Assembly (NCBI GenBank): GCA_036490175.1
Contig: DASXEJ010000238.1
Location: 1 to 64,000, forward strand
DNA from: Pirellulales bacterium
GTDB lineage: Bacteria; Planctomycetota; Planctomycetia; Pirellulales; JACPPG01
Length of the DNA: 64,000 bases
Direction of reading: 5' to 3'
In this document: one piece after another, positions 9,282-18,751 of the stretch
Layout: the number at the start of each line of letters is the position of its first letter
Position numbering within the stretch: the stretch's first letter is position 1
Notes under the pieces: generated by a model
What the model was told of the DNA's origin: nothing
Seen by the model: the letters and a program-made list of their open reading frames with translations, nothing else
Database searches by the model: none
Position numbers and translations under genes: made by a program

Positions 9282-11354
9282 TTATTCTGTCCAACGGTCG
9301 AACGCGGCCGTAACGGCTGCCACGCCCGCGATGGGCTCTTGGCAGGCAAAGTGCTCGCAAACAAACAGTCTCGGCCCGCGCTCGGGATTGGAATGCTTGG
9401 AAGATTCTTTCCCAGCGAACATGGAATCTAAACAAGGCGACTCGTTCTTTGCAGGGCGCGTTGCGATCACTTTGTTGGGCCAGAAGCGGCGCCGGAGATC
9501 GTTGATTAGGGTAGCAAGGTCTGCCTCGTCCTCTCCTGGCAGCAGCACTAGCTCCGGCGTCGGTCCCAGGTGGAAGTCGAGCGCCAGCAGCATCTGCCCC
9601 GCCGCCATCGGATGCTGCTGCATCAGGCCGGCGAACAGCCGTAGCGTTTCGTCGGCTGCGGACTGATAATCACTCCGTCCCGTGAGTTTTCCCAGCCTTG
9701 ACAGGACGGTCACAGCCATCGCCGTGGCGCTGGGGGTAGAACTATCTTGTACGTCCTTGGGGCGCGCGACGAGTGTTTCGTGGTCGTCGGAGGTGTAGAA
9801 AAAACCTCCCTGGTCGTGGTCGGCGAAGTGCGACAGAATCGTGTCGGCAAGCGTGCTGGCGGCGACGATCCACGACTCGTCGAAATCGGCTTCGTAGAGC
9901 GTGATCAGTGCGTCGGCCAGGCAGGCATAGTCGTCCAGATATGCATCAAAACGGGACTGGCCAGCGCGATAGGCGTGCAGCAGGCGTCCGTCGTCTTTGC
10001 GCATCCGCGCGAGAATGAATTGCGCCGCTTTAGCCGCCGCGGCCACGTACCGCGGCGCGCCGAGCACGCTGCCAGCTTGTGCCATCGCGGCAATCATCAG
10101 ACCGTTCCAACTCACAAGCACCTTGTCGTCTAGCCCCGGCGGAATCCGCTTTGCGCGGACAGCCAGCAGCTTGGCGCGGCTCTCGGCCAGCTCCGCGTCT
10201 AGTTCCTGCGGCTTGCGACCGAGCACTTGCGCACATTGCTCGATCGATTTGGGGAGGTTCAGAATGTTCGCGTGCTCGAAGTTGCCGACTTCGGTGACAT
10301 CGTAGACGTAGCAAAATGTCTTGGCCTTTGCTGCGCCCAACACGTGTTCGACTTCGCCGGGCGTCCAAACGTAGAACTTGCCCTCTTCGCCTTCGCTGTC
10401 GGCATCGAGCGTGCTGTAGAACCCACCGTCGGCATCACACATATCGCTGAGCACATAGTCGAGCGTTTCGCGCACGACCCGTTCGTAGCGGCGCTCGCCC
10501 GTTGCTTGGAAGGCCTCCAAGTAGCAAGTCGCCAGCAGCGCATTGTCGTAGAGCATCTTCTCGAAGTGGGGCACTAGCCAACGATCGTCGACCGAGTAGC
10601 GGTGGAAACCGCCGCCCAGATGATCGTAAATGCCGCCGGCAGCCATTTTGTCGAGCGTGGTTCGTACCATGTCGAGCGTGCTGTCTTGGCGATCGTGCCG
10701 CCAGAGACGCAGCAGCAGGCGCAGTTCGAGCGGATGGGGGAACTTGGGCGCACCGCCGAATCCACCGTTATGCGGATCGAAAATGCGCTCGATCGAGCGG
10801 CGGGCGTTGCCAAATAGTGCCCGCGTGGGAGCATCTGCCTCGGGCGTGAGGTGGCCCATCGACGTTATCTGCTCGGTTAGTCTTCCGGCTGCCGAAAGAA
10901 CTTCGGCGCGGCGATTACGCCAGGCATCGGCCACGGCCGACAGCACCTGGTCGAACCCCGGCATGCCCATCTTTGCATGGGGCGGGAAATACGTGCCGCC
11001 ATAGAAAGGCTGCAATTGCGGCGTAAGAAATACCGACATGGGCCAACCGCCGCGCCCTGTAAGCATTTGCACGGCGCTCATGTAAATCTGATCGAGATCC
11101 GGCCGTTCCTCACGATCCACTTTGATGGCGACGAAATCTTTGTTTAGCTGCGTGGCAATATTGGCGTCTTCGAAGCTCTCGTGCTCCATGACGTGACACC
11201 AATGGCAAGCCGAGTAGCCGATCGATAGAAAAATCGGCATCTCCTCGCGCACTGCCTTGGCGAGTGCCTCGACGCCCCAGGGAAACCAATCGACAGGATT
11301 CGAGGCGTGTTGCAACAGGTACGGACTGGTCTCGTGGGCCAGACGGTTGGGCAT
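9282..11354 (-). CDS. YyaL/SPATA20-type thioredoxin-fold protein (DUF255)
   Basis: A 690-residue cytosolic protein with an N-terminal thioredoxin-like DUF255 domain and a large C-terminal alpha/alpha barrel similar to glycoside-hydrolase toroids. The start [15 protein letters not shown], the redox motif [13 protein letters not shown] and [15 protein letters not shown] are hallmarks of the family. The barrel carries [17 protein letters not shown] and [11 protein letters not shown]. The family is widespread, but its biochemical role is not settled. I chose the ATG at 11354 because GAGG stands 8 bases before it and the protein then begins at the conserved first motif. It is read toward the S9 peptidase gene, with 37 bases between the two stops. 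Confidence 0.9.
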   Translation of the reverse strand: MPNRLAHETSPYLLQHASNPVDWFPWGVEALAKAVREEMPIFLSIGYSACHWCHVMEHESFEDANIATQLNKDFVAIKVDREERPDLDQIYMSAVQMLTGRGGWPMSVFLTPQLQPFYGGTYFPPHAKMGMPGFDQVLSAVADAWRNRRAEVLSAAGRLTEQITSMGHLTPEADAPTRALFGNARRSIERIFDPHNGGFGGAPKFPHPLELRLLLRLWRHDRQDSTLDMVRTTLDKMAAGGIYDHLGGGFHRYSVDDRWLVPHFEKMLYDNALLATCYLEAFQATGERRYERVVRETLDYVLSDMCDADGGFYSTLDADSEGEEGKFYVWTPGEVEHVLGAAKAKTFCYVYDVTEVGNFEHANILNLPKSIEQCAQVLGRKPQELDAELAESRAKLLAVRAKRIPPGLDDKVLVSWNGLMIAAMAQAGSVLGAPRYVAAAAKAAQFILARMRKDDGRLLHAYRAGQSRFDAYLDDYACLADALITLYEADFDESWIVAASTLADTILSHFADHDQGGFFYTSDDHETLVARPKDVQDSSTPSATAMAVTVLSRLGKLTGRSDYQSAADETLRLFAGLMQQHPMAAGQMLLALDFHLGPTPELVLLPGEDEADLATLINDLRRRFWPNKVIATRPAKNESPCLDSMFAGKESSKHSNPERGPRLFVCEHFACQEPIAGVAAVTAAFDRWTE

Positions 11355-11425
11355 CGCGGGGACCTCGGCATTCGTGCGTTTAGTCGCAACCGAGCATGCG
11401 CGATGATGCACAGGCTCGGCAGCGC

Positions 11426-12226
11426 CTATTTGAACGAATGCGTGGCGTCTGGGTAAGTGCCGTCGCGCACCTCTTGGCGATACCGAGTGGCAGCCTCTTG
11501 AATGTCGCGTGCCAGATTTGCATAAGACTTGACGAAGCGCGGCAGGTAGCCGTCGGTTATGCCCAGCATGTCATTGACGACCAGCACTTGGCCGTCGCAG
11601 CCGGGCCCGGCACCAATGCCGATCGTGGGAATCGAAAGAGTTTCCGTAATCCGCTTTGCCACCGCGGTAGGAATGCATTCCAGCAGCACCGCAAACGCAC
11701 CGGCTTCCTGCGCGGCCTGAGCATCGGCCAGCAGCCTCTCTTCGTCGCGTTGCACCTTGTAGCCGCCTAGCACATGGACACTTTGCGGACGCAGCCCGCA
11801 ATGCGCCATGACAGGAATGCCGGCCGAGACCATGGCGGCAATCGTGTCGGCCTGCTCCGCCCCCCCCTCCAGCTTCACAGCCTGGCAGCGCGTCTCTTTG
11901 AGGATCCGACCGGCCACGTCGATTGCCTTACAGGCTCCCAAATGGCAAGTTGGGAAAGGCATATCGACCACCACCAGGGCATGCCGGACGGCCCGTCCGA
12001 CCATTTCCGCATGATAGATCATCTGGTCGAGGGTGACGGGCAGCGTATTGGTATGCCCCTGTACGACCATCGACAGGCTGTCGCCGACGAGGATTCCGTC
12101 CGCGCCGGCCGCGTCGAGCAAGCGGGCCATGGTGAAATCGTAGGCGGTCAGCATGGCGATTTTCTGACCGGCGGCCTTCATGGCCGCGAATTGGGGCACC
12201 GTGATCGGGCCTTCCTGCTTTGTCAT
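11426..12226 (-). CDS. panB: 3-methyl-2-oxobutanoate hydroxymethyltransferase (PanB)
   Basis: A 266-residue enzyme, the usual family length. It transfers a hydroxymethyl group from 5,10-methylenetetrahydrofolate to 2-oxoisovalerate, the first step of pantothenate synthesis, in the cytosol. Conserved motifs include [28 protein letters not shown] (metal-binding Asp), [29 protein letters not shown] (catalytic Glu) and [17 protein letters not shown]. The ATG at 12226 gives the normal N-terminus [10 protein letters not shown]; the frame is open 28 codons further, but that extension looks unlike the family. It lies in the same direction as the YyaL-type gene, 71 bases upstream of it. No panC neighbour is present. 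Confidence 0.95.
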   Translation of the reverse strand: MTKQEGPITVPQFAAMKAAGQKIAMLTAYDFTMARLLDAAGADGILVGDSLSMVVQGHTNTLPVTLDQMIYHAEMVGRAVRHALVVVDMPFPTCHLGACKAIDVAGRILKETRCQAVKLEGGAEQADTIAAMVSAGIPVMAHCGLRPQSVHVLGGYKVQRDEERLLADAQAAQEAGAFAVLLECIPTAVAKRITETLSIPTIGIGAGPGCDGQVLVVNDMLGITDGYLPRFVKSYANLARDIQEAATRYRQEVRDGTYPDATHSFK

Positions 12227-12565
12227 GGAAAGGGAACCTGAAGGTCGGGGCGTGCGACAGGAGAACGAGGGCGTTGGCAGGTCGCGGTGGGCACCGCAGA
12301 TTTGCCGCAAGCATTGTTACCGTGGGGGTCTAGGCTGACAACCGCGGCAACCCCGGGTTGGCCACGGACCACCGGGCAACTGGCGGCGCCTGCGGTTCTG
12401 GGTGCCCAGCCTGGCACCACAAGCATACGTTCCGCTAGCGCGTCAGGTCGGGCCCGTTAGGCAGCAAACAGTTGGCGATTGACGAGGTACACGATATCGT
12501 AGAAGCAGGGCCGACCAAACCGCGGACCCTAGCGGCCGCAGAGCGGAATGGAGAGGCGGAAAATC
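12227..12565. other. Intergenic region between panB and a secreted-protein gene
   Basis: No gene is seen. The stretch is GC-rich and includes a short inverted pair, GGTGCC and GGCACC, separated by six bases near 12400-12417, which could form a small hairpin. It should carry the divergent promoters of panB and the following gene, but none matches consensus well. Confidence 0.35.
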
Positions 12566-13351
12566 ATGGGACGAGTTTCGACGGGGACGTTTTTGACGTG
12601 CATAGTCGCGTCGCTTGCGCCGGGGGATCGGTCCGCCTGGGCGCAGTACGGCAACAACCCACGGCAAGCGCAGCAGGTGCAGCAAACGTTGCAAGCGCGC
12701 TATCAGCAACTGCCGATTGTGGATCTAAAAGGGAAGGTCGAAAAGGTTGATGCGGAAGGCCTTGATATCAAATGTGACGGACGGTCATACCTGCTGCAGA
12801 TCGCGCAGGATTACACGCGTGTCGTCTGCAATGGCACGGCCGAACGCGATTACCTGAAGCCCGGCGTGATGGTGCGCTTCGAGGGGGATTTCGATAGGAA
12901 GATGCAGACCAAGACTCCCATCGAGGAGCTATACGTCGTGACTCCCTCGGAAACTGCGCAGCCCGGCATTCATTCCGACGAGCCGGGCGAAGAAGACCAG
13001 CCGCGCGCTAAGCAGAAGGGCGCTATCGAAACACTGGTGGTTGTGGGCACAATCAAGCTGTTCAAAGATAATCAGCTGCAAGTTGTCGCGGATGGCAAAT
13101 CCATCAAGGTCGAATTGGCCGAGGATGCCGAGATCAAAGTCGAAGTCGACGACTACACGCTGGCCGTGGCCGGGGATGAGATCACGGTGCGCGGACGCAC
13201 GGCGCAACCGCCACAAGGACAGCAGGCTGGTCACGTGTATGGCGAGGAAGTGACGATTACACTTTCCGAGCCGCTGGAAGCATCGGCCAAAGCGCCGGCA
13301 AAAAAGAAAAAGGCTTCCAAGGCGAAGACGGTCAAACGGGCCAGCAACTAG
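12566..13351 (+). CDS. Secreted protein of unknown function with two OB-like strand repeats
   Basis: A 261-residue protein that I do not recognise as a named family. Residues 1-27 look like an export signal ending near SAWAQ. Two similar units follow: KGKVEKVDAEGLDIKCDG at 55-72 and VVGTIKLFKDNQLQVVADG at 159-177. Each is followed by strands of the kind seen in small barrel folds. The C-terminus (242-260) is rich in lysine and alanine. GGAGAGG stands about 9 bases before the ATG at 12566; an ATG six codons earlier lies before that site and is less likely. The gene ends in CTAG, whose last three bases are its stop while the first three are the stop of the convergent DUF4404 gene. Confidence 0.7.
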   Translation: MGRVSTGTFLTCIVASLAPGDRSAWAQYGNNPRQAQQVQQTLQARYQQLPIVDLKGKVEKVDAEGLDIKCDGRSYLLQIAQDYTRVVCNGTAERDYLKPGVMVRFEGDFDRKMQTKTPIEELYVVTPSETAQPGIHSDEPGEEDQPRAKQKGAIETLVVVGTIKLFKDNQLQVVADGKSIKVELAEDAEIKVEVDDYTLAVAGDEITVRGRTAQPPQGQQAGHVYGEEVTITLSEPLEASAKAPAKKKKASKAKTVKRASN

Positions 13352-13647
13352 ATCCCCATTCGTCCTAGTGCGTCGATGACGCTGCCGACGACGCCGGCTA
13401 GCGTAGGATGCACTGCCTGGAACTCCTGTTCGGCGTTGGCCAACTGCCGCACGATCGAGTCGTGCCGTGCGCCGCTGGGCCCCGGCTGTAAGCCCCCCGC
13501 GGAAGCCGTTTCACCCAGTAAGGAATGGATGTCCTGGACGATCCGCTGCAGTACTGTGCGGGTCTCGGCACTAATGTCGGGAGTGCTGCGCAATTGCTCG
13601 TGCAAGCGGGCCAGCGTCTCACGCAAATCGTTCGACATCTCGGGCAT
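13348..13647 (-). CDS. DUF4404 family protein
   Basis: A 99-residue, mainly helical protein. It shows LRETLARLHEQLRSTP near the start and a C-terminal stretch ending VIDALGRMGI, which match the DUF4404 pattern of a coiled region followed by a conserved final helix ending in GI. No function is established for the family. The ATG at 13647 follows GGAGAGG with short spacing; a second ATG three codons on (13638) is an alternative. Its stop codon shares bases with the stop of the gene on the opposite strand, so the two genes converge with no space between them. Confidence 0.75.
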   Translation of the reverse strand: MPEMSNDLRETLARLHEQLRSTPDISAETRTVLQRIVQDIHSLLGETASAGGLQPGPSGARHDSIVRQLANAEQEFQAVHPTLAGVVGSVIDALGRMGI

Positions 13648-13868
13648 TTGCCTCTCCGTTTCCAATCGCGCGCTCGCGCCGGTTTGACGTGCAAGGAATC
13701 GTTTGACGATCGGCCGGCTCGCTACCGGTTGTTGGATAGTTCGAGAAGGGCCGCCACGGCTCGCGGATAGTTCTGCTGGCAAAGATACGGCCTTGGGGCG
13801 TGGCGAACAAGAGCCGCGACGGGCCAGGAACGCGACCGGCCAAGACGCTCCTGCGGTTCCAGTTAGTC

Positions 13869-13898
13869 TTGGCCGAAATCCGGGCGAATGCCTATAAT
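13869..13898 (+). promoter_or_regulatory. Candidate promoter for the DUF4254 gene
   Basis: TTGGCC and a perfect TATAAT stand 18 bases apart, about 115 bases before the start codon. The rest of the 13648-14012 gap holds no gene that I can support. Confidence 0.45.
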
Positions 13899-14012
13899 CC
13901 GCCCTTTCAGACTGCCGCTGTGATCCGCGCTCGGGTCATTGCTAAATGGCGCCGCTTGGGCCGGGCACAGTAGTGCGTCTGCTTCGCTGTTCTCGAAAGC
14001 AAGGAATGCGAC

Positions 14013-14615
14013 ATGATCCCGGTACAGGATGTCCTCGACCTGCACTCTAGCACTGTGGCCCTCTGGCATCAGCAAGAAGTTCGCAATCCGTACCACGGAA
14101 TGCTGCAGGTCGTGTGCGAACAACACAAGTTCAACTTTTTGTTGTGGCACGAAGAGGATGTCGCCCGCAGCCCCGAGGTCAGCGACCAGCGCATTGCCGA
14201 AGTGAAGCGGGCCATCGATCGATACAATCAGCAGCGCAACGACTACATCGAGCGGATCGACGCTTTCCTTATCGACTGGTTGGCGCGGGACGGGATCGCT
14301 CCACAAAAGGGGGCGCGCCTGAATACCGAGACGCCAGGCAGCTCGATCGATCGCCTGTCGATCTTGTCCTTGCGAATTTATCACCTGCAAGAACAGGTCG
14401 ATCGAACGGACGCCACGGCCGAGCACAAGCAGAAGGCCGCCGATCGGCTCGCGATCTGTCAGACTCAGCGGGCAGACCTTTCTGGCGCTCTGGAAGAGCT
14501 ATTGGCCGACATTACCAGTGGCCGAAAACGGCTGCAGCTGTATCGCCAGCTGAAGATGTACAACGACCCGACGATGAATCCGTACTTGTACGGCGTGCCG
14601 CAGAAGGTGGCCTAG
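14013..14615 (+). CDS. DUF4254 domain-containing protein
   Basis: A 200-residue, mostly helical protein. The N-terminal part LWHQQEVRNPYHGMLQVVC, the FNFLLWHEEDVARSP segment and the RYNQQRNDYIERID segment match DUF4254, a family of unknown function seen in Bacteroidetes and planctomycetes. A long helical pair follows at about residues 110-190. AAGGA lies 7 bases before the ATG. In other genomes the family often sits beside glycosyltransferase family 9 genes, and here such a gene follows convergently. A role in envelope polysaccharide synthesis is therefore possible but only inferred. Confidence 0.8.
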   Translation: MIPVQDVLDLHSSTVALWHQQEVRNPYHGMLQVVCEQHKFNFLLWHEEDVARSPEVSDQRIAEVKRAIDRYNQQRNDYIERIDAFLIDWLARDGIAPQKGARLNTETPGSSIDRLSILSLRIYHLQEQVDRTDATAEHKQKAADRLAICQTQRADLSGALEELLADITSGRKRLQLYRQLKMYNDPTMNPYLYGVPQKVA

Positions 14616-14669
14616 ATTTGCCTGTGTTGCGGCACCGTGTGCGAAATGGCTCGCGCTCGCCGCGGAACT

Positions 14670-15701
14670 TCACGCGGCTTTGACGCGAAGCCCAAGAATC
14701 TGATTGCACGCCTGGACCACGTCTTCGACCGTGATGGCCAGCATCGACTCGGGCCCGGCCGTGCGTCGGCTGCGGCTATTGCCCGAAAGGCACATTTTCT
14801 GCACGACGGCGTGCCCTGCGCCGTAGGGGCCATTGCGCTCGGCCGGCATCGGTCCGAACAGGGCCACGCAGGGAGTGTTCACGGCGGCCGCCATATGCAG
14901 GGGTCCCGTGTCACTGCCGACGAATAGTCGCGCGCGACGCAGCAACGCAACCAACTCCGTCAGCGATGTGGTGGGTGCCATGCGGGCGTGCCCTTCGGAG
15001 GCCGCGACAATGGTCTCGGCCATGTTCTTTTCTTGCCCACCCGCCCATACCACCAGGCTGGGCAGACCACGATTATGTCCCAAGTAGCGCGCGACCGCCG
15101 CGAAGCGTTCCGGCGGCCACAGCTTCGACGGCCAGCCTGCTCCGGGATTGACGATTGCAAATCCAGCCGTTAGATCGGCGGCCGCGATCATCTCGCGGGT
15201 TCGCGCATCCTCAACGGCTTTCTGCGGTAGGCCGAAACGGACTTGCGGTGCAGTAATGCCAAGCGGCGTTAATAACTCCAGATTGCGATCGACGATGTGG
15301 CTCGACCGCGGCTCGATTAGCTCTGTGTTTATCCACGGACTCAGCTCGCGGCCATCGACGCCCGAGAGACCGATCCGCCGTGACGCGCCCGACAGCCAGG
15401 CGGCGATGGCACTTTTCGTCAGGCCCTGTACGTCGATCGCTACGTCAAAGCGCAGCTGTCGCAGCCTCTGCCGCAATTGCCACACGGTGCGTGGTGACTT
15501 CAACCAGCCGCGGGGCACGATGATTAGCTCATCTAGCGCTGCATGGTCGCTCAATAAACTCCCTGATCGGCCTTCGACGACCCAGCTGATAAACGCCGTA
15601 GGCAAACGATCCCGCAGCGCCGTCAGCACCGGCATCGCGTGGATGCAGTCGCCAATGGCACTGAGGCGAACGATCAGGATGCGTGGGTTGCCATCGAGCA
15701 T
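14670..15701 (-). CDS. Glycosyltransferase family 9 (heptosyltransferase-like)
   Basis: A 343-residue cytosolic sugar transferase with two Rossmann-like halves. The N-terminal ILIVRLSAIGDCIHAMPVL is the family signature. The C-terminal half has GAGWPSKLWPPERFA and FVGSDTGPLHMAAAVN, which form the nucleotide-sugar site in ADP-heptose:LPS heptosyltransferases. It probably adds a heptose or related sugar to lipopolysaccharide core. The ATG at 15701 has GAGG 9 bases upstream and starts just before the first strand; the upstream extension of the frame is not protein-like. It converges with the DUF4254 gene. Confidence 0.9.
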   Translation of the reverse strand: MLDGNPRILIVRLSAIGDCIHAMPVLTALRDRLPTAFISWVVEGRSGSLLSDHAALDELIIVPRGWLKSPRTVWQLRQRLRQLRFDVAIDVQGLTKSAIAAWLSGASRRIGLSGVDGRELSPWINTELIEPRSSHIVDRNLELLTPLGITAPQVRFGLPQKAVEDARTREMIAAADLTAGFAIVNPGAGWPSKLWPPERFAAVARYLGHNRGLPSLVVWAGGQEKNMAETIVAASEGHARMAPTTSLTELVALLRRARLFVGSDTGPLHMAAAVNTPCVALFGPMPAERNGPYGAGHAVVQKMCLSGNSRSRRTAGPESMLAITVEDVVQACNQILGLRVKAA

Positions 15702-15978
15702 TATGAGCGTCCTCGCGTGTGGACGTCGCAGGGGACCTGGGGGAGCCAAGCGGGGGATCATAGTCCGCTGGGCGGTCAACGACCAATAGAGCTTTGCCCC
15801 CCGGCTGCGGTGCAAATACTGGGAGAAATGGCGTCTCGGCGCTGGACCCTCGGACCCGACATTTCAGGGTCCGGCAGGGGCAACAGGGCGACCATTCTGG
15901 TCGCGTCGGGAGGTTCCTTGGTATAGTGTTCGCTGGGCGTTTCAGTTGGGAACCACATCAAACGAAGGCACTTGAATC

Positions 15979-16983
15979 GTGAAGCGATACTTCCTGGTAC
16001 TTTTCGTGTCGGTTTTGCTGTCCTCTGGGATGTCAAGGGCGGCGGCCCTACCTCCGCCGCGAGAGGGCGAAGTCCGCTTCGAGCTAACGGACAAGGACGC
16101 GACGGTGCCCGAACTGTTCCGGATGGAGCCGCATTCGTTCAAGTTCCACCAGGAATTCCAAAAGACAGCGTCGACGGCCATGCAGATATCGCTGGTCACG
16201 TTCCCTTCGCCGGTCGAAACGGCCCACGTCGAGAACAATACGGTCCATTGCGAATACTTTCGCCCCTTGTCGCCGGGCAAGCATCCGGCAGTCGTCGTCC
16301 TGCACATCTTGGGTGGGGATTTTGAATTGTCTCGGCTGTTCTGTCGGCAGCTGGCACAGAACGGCGTGGCGGCGCTCTTCTTGAAGCTGCCGTATTACGG
16401 CGAACGTCGGCCGGCCGGCAAAGATGTACGCATGATCTCCGAAGATCCGCATATGACGATAGCCAACATGCGTCAGGGCATACTCGATATTCGTCAGGCC
16501 GCTGCATGGTTAGCCGGTCAGGACGAGATCGACGAAAATCAATTGGGAATCTTCGGCATCAGTTTGGGCGGCATCACGAGTGCCCTGGCATCGACCGCCG
16601 AGCCACGATTTCAAAAAATCTGCCTGATGTTAGCCGGAGGCGACATGGCCAAAATCGCCTGGGAGTCTCCCGAGTTAGGCGATTTGCGGGCGCGCTGGGG
16701 CGCGCGCGGCGGCAGCAAGGAAGAGTTCTATCAGCTGCTCAAGCAGATCGACCCCGTGACCTATGGCGATCGGGTGCGTGGTAGAAAGATTCTCATGCTC
16801 AACGCCAGCAACGACGAAGTGATACCCAAAGTATGCACGGAATCGTTATGGCATGCCTTTGGCGAGCCCGAGATCGTATGGTTTGACGCCGGGCACTACT
16901 CGGCAATTCGCTATATCTTCGATGCGCTAGGCCGGGTAGCGAAATTCTTTCAGCCCGAGCCTGTCGCGACGGTCGGCAAGTAA
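15979..16983 (+). CDS. Exported alpha/beta hydrolase
   Basis: A 334-residue protein with a signal peptide (residues 1 to about 23, ending SRAAA) and an alpha/beta-hydrolase fold. The nucleophile elbow is GISLGG, and the likely acid and base are in NASNDEVIP and DAGHYSA. An oxyanion-loop candidate is VVVLHILGGDF. The layout resembles ABHD18-like and acetyl-xylan-esterase-like secreted hydrolases, but the substrate cannot be assigned. The start at 15979 places the signal peptide correctly. It is followed 43 bases later by the HisA-like gene in the same direction. Confidence 0.8.
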   Translation: MKRYFLVLFVSVLLSSGMSRAAALPPPREGEVRFELTDKDATVPELFRMEPHSFKFHQEFQKTASTAMQISLVTFPSPVETAHVENNTVHCEYFRPLSPGKHPAVVVLHILGGDFELSRLFCRQLAQNGVAALFLKLPYYGERRPAGKDVRMISEDPHMTIANMRQGILDIRQAAAWLAGQDEIDENQLGIFGISLGGITSALASTAEPRFQKICLMLAGGDMAKIAWESPELGDLRARWGARGGSKEEFYQLLKQIDPVTYGDRVRGRKILMLNASNDEVIPKVCTESLWHAFGEPEIVWFDAGHYSAIRYIFDALGRVAKFFQPEPVATVGK

Positions 16984-17026
16984 CCGCTTTACATCGACGT
17001 AGATTCACGCCGTTGAACGGTGCGTT

Positions 17027-17779
17027 TTGTCCTATCTACCCGTGCGCATCATTCCCGTCATCGACTTGCTAGGAGGCGTGGTCGTACGAGGGGTGGCTGG
17101 CCGGCGGAGCGAATACCGGCCGCTGGTGAGTTCGCTCTGTTCATCGGCTGAACCAGCCGAGGTTGCGCGAGCGCTATTCGATAACTTCGGCCTGCCCGAG
17201 TTGTACGTGGCCGACCTCGACGCCATCGGTGGGGCCGAACCAGCCTGGCGCATCTACGAAGAGCTAAGCGCTAGCGGTGCGAAATTGCTCGTCGACGCGG
17301 GAGTGACCGACGTGCACCGGGCCGCGACGCTCTCGCAGTCTCTCGTAGGGTCAGTACCTTTGGCAGGCGTTATCGTGGGCTTGGAGAGTATTGCCGCGCC
17401 GGAACTACTGCGGGAACTAGTTGCTATCGTGGGCAGCGAGCGATTCATCTTCAGCGTCGATCTGAAGCAGGGTCGACCGATCGCGCGTGCCGCGGAATGG
17501 CAGAATGCACTGCCAGAGGAGATTGCGGCTGCTGCGATTGCTGCCGGAGCACGCCGGTTGATCGTGCTGGATCTGGCCGATGTGGGAGTCGGTGGCGGGG
17601 TTGGCACATTGGCGCTGTGCCGGCAACTGCGTGCGGCTCACCCGCAGTGCGAGTTGATTGCCGGAGGCGGCGTGCGTGGTCCTGCCGACCTGGACGCGAT
17701 GAGAGAGGCCGGTTGCGACGCGGCGCTGGTGGCGTCGGCGTTGCACGACGGACGGATCACGACGAATGACGTGCGATGA
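17027..17779 (+). CDS. HisA/HisF-related TIM-barrel protein
   Basis: A 250-residue beta/alpha barrel. IIPVIDLLGGVVVRGVAG at the start matches the first strand of HisA. Later elements are LYVADLDAIGG, LLVDAGVTD, FSVDLKQGRPI, LIVLDLADVGVGGG and ELIAGGGVRGPADL, the last forming the phosphate-binding end. The pattern fits the HisA/HisF-like paralog family known from methanogens and from bacteria that use tetrahydromethanopterin, rather than true HisA. No his genes are nearby. The product may act in C1-cofactor synthesis; that is inference. The start is uncertain: TTG at 17027 or GTG at 17042, neither with a clear ribosome binding site. Confidence 0.75.
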   Translation: MSYLPVRIIPVIDLLGGVVVRGVAGRRSEYRPLVSSLCSSAEPAEVARALFDNFGLPELYVADLDAIGGAEPAWRIYEELSASGAKLLVDAGVTDVHRAATLSQSLVGSVPLAGVIVGLESIAAPELLRELVAIVGSERFIFSVDLKQGRPIARAAEWQNALPEEIAAAAIAAGARRLIVLDLADVGVGGGVGTLALCRQLRAAHPQCELIAGGGVRGPADLDAMREAGCDAALVASALHDGRITTNDVR

Positions 17780-17868
17780 CTGCGCAATGATGAGCGATAC
17801 GGCAGATCTGGCCGTGGGTGACGCGAATGCGGCGTATCCCCATTCACCGTTGCGACATTATCCCACAC

Positions 17869-18648
17869 CTACTGCCATTTGGGTGGGCGCTTTTCGAGAA
17901 ATGCGGCCAGCCCCTCGGCAGCCGCTTCTGTAGTGCGCGAGGTAGCGCTCGCGGCTGCACCTGCCGTCAACAATGTCTGCAGGTTTTCGCCGATCGTCTC
18001 ATTCAGCAATTGCTTAGTGAGTTGCAACGACTCGGGAGCGCACGCGGCACACTCACCGGCAATTTCCGTCGCTGCCGGCCAGACGAGGTCGGCCGGCGCC
18101 AGACGATGATACACGCCAATGCGATGCGCTTCCTGGGCATCGATCAGGCTGCCCGTGAGCAACAGGTGAGCTGCTTGCCCGGCGCCAATGCGGAAGACCA
18201 ACAGCGGGGCGACTAGCCCTGCGACGATGCCGCGACGTGCTTCCGGGAATCCAAAGCGGGCATCGTTCGCTGCCAGCACGATATCGCAGGCCAATACCAG
18301 TCCCGCGCCCCCTGCCACTGCCGCGCCGTTGACGGCGGCAATCAGCGGCTTCGGAAACCGTAGCATCGTCTCGATAAGTTCCAAGTATTGCGTGGCGTCT
18401 TCGCGCCACTGGGCGCGTGGATCCTCGCTTTGCTTGGTCTCGTGCATTTCGGCCAGGTCCATTCCAGCGCAGAATGACGTTCCCGCCCCGGTCAATACCA
18501 CGGCGCGAACGCGCCGCTCTTGATGAAGGTCCGACAGCGCCTGCATCAGCGCGGCGATCGTTTCCCGCGACAGCGCATTGCGCCGCTCGGGTCGATTGAG
18601 AATGATCGTGCCTGTCGAGCCGTGCACGTTGATGCGTACGAGAGACAT
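17869..18648 (-). CDS. Enoyl-CoA hydratase/isomerase family protein (methylglutaconyl-CoA hydratase-like)
   Basis: A 259-residue crotonase-fold enzyme. The two oxyanion-hole segments are SFCAGMDLAEM and NGAAVAGGAGLVLACD, and the catalytic region is FGFPEARRGIVAG. Members add water to, or isomerise, enoyl-CoA thioesters. It lies 103 bases downstream of an acyl-CoA carboxylase beta subunit of the methylcrotonyl-CoA type in the same direction. The pair matches LiuB/LiuC of leucine breakdown, so 3-methylglutaconyl-CoA is the best substrate guess. The ATG at 18648 begins the normal N-terminus. Confidence 0.85.
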   Translation of the reverse strand: MSLVRINVHGSTGTIILNRPERRNALSRETIAALMQALSDLHQERRVRAVVLTGAGTSFCAGMDLAEMHETKQSEDPRAQWREDATQYLELIETMLRFPKPLIAAVNGAAVAGGAGLVLACDIVLAANDARFGFPEARRGIVAGLVAPLLVFRIGAGQAAHLLLTGSLIDAQEAHRIGVYHRLAPADLVWPAATEIAGECAACAPESLQLTKQLLNETIGENLQTLLTAGAAASATSRTTEAAAEGLAAFLEKRPPKWQ

Positions 18649-18751
18649 GTTGCGCTTAAGAGTGAGTGGTCAGTGGCTGTTTGTCGAGAAGGCCCGCAGT
18701 GGAGGGACGTCGTTCACTCCTCGTTCGGCGCTTGTTCTGTCGCGCGCCGTT

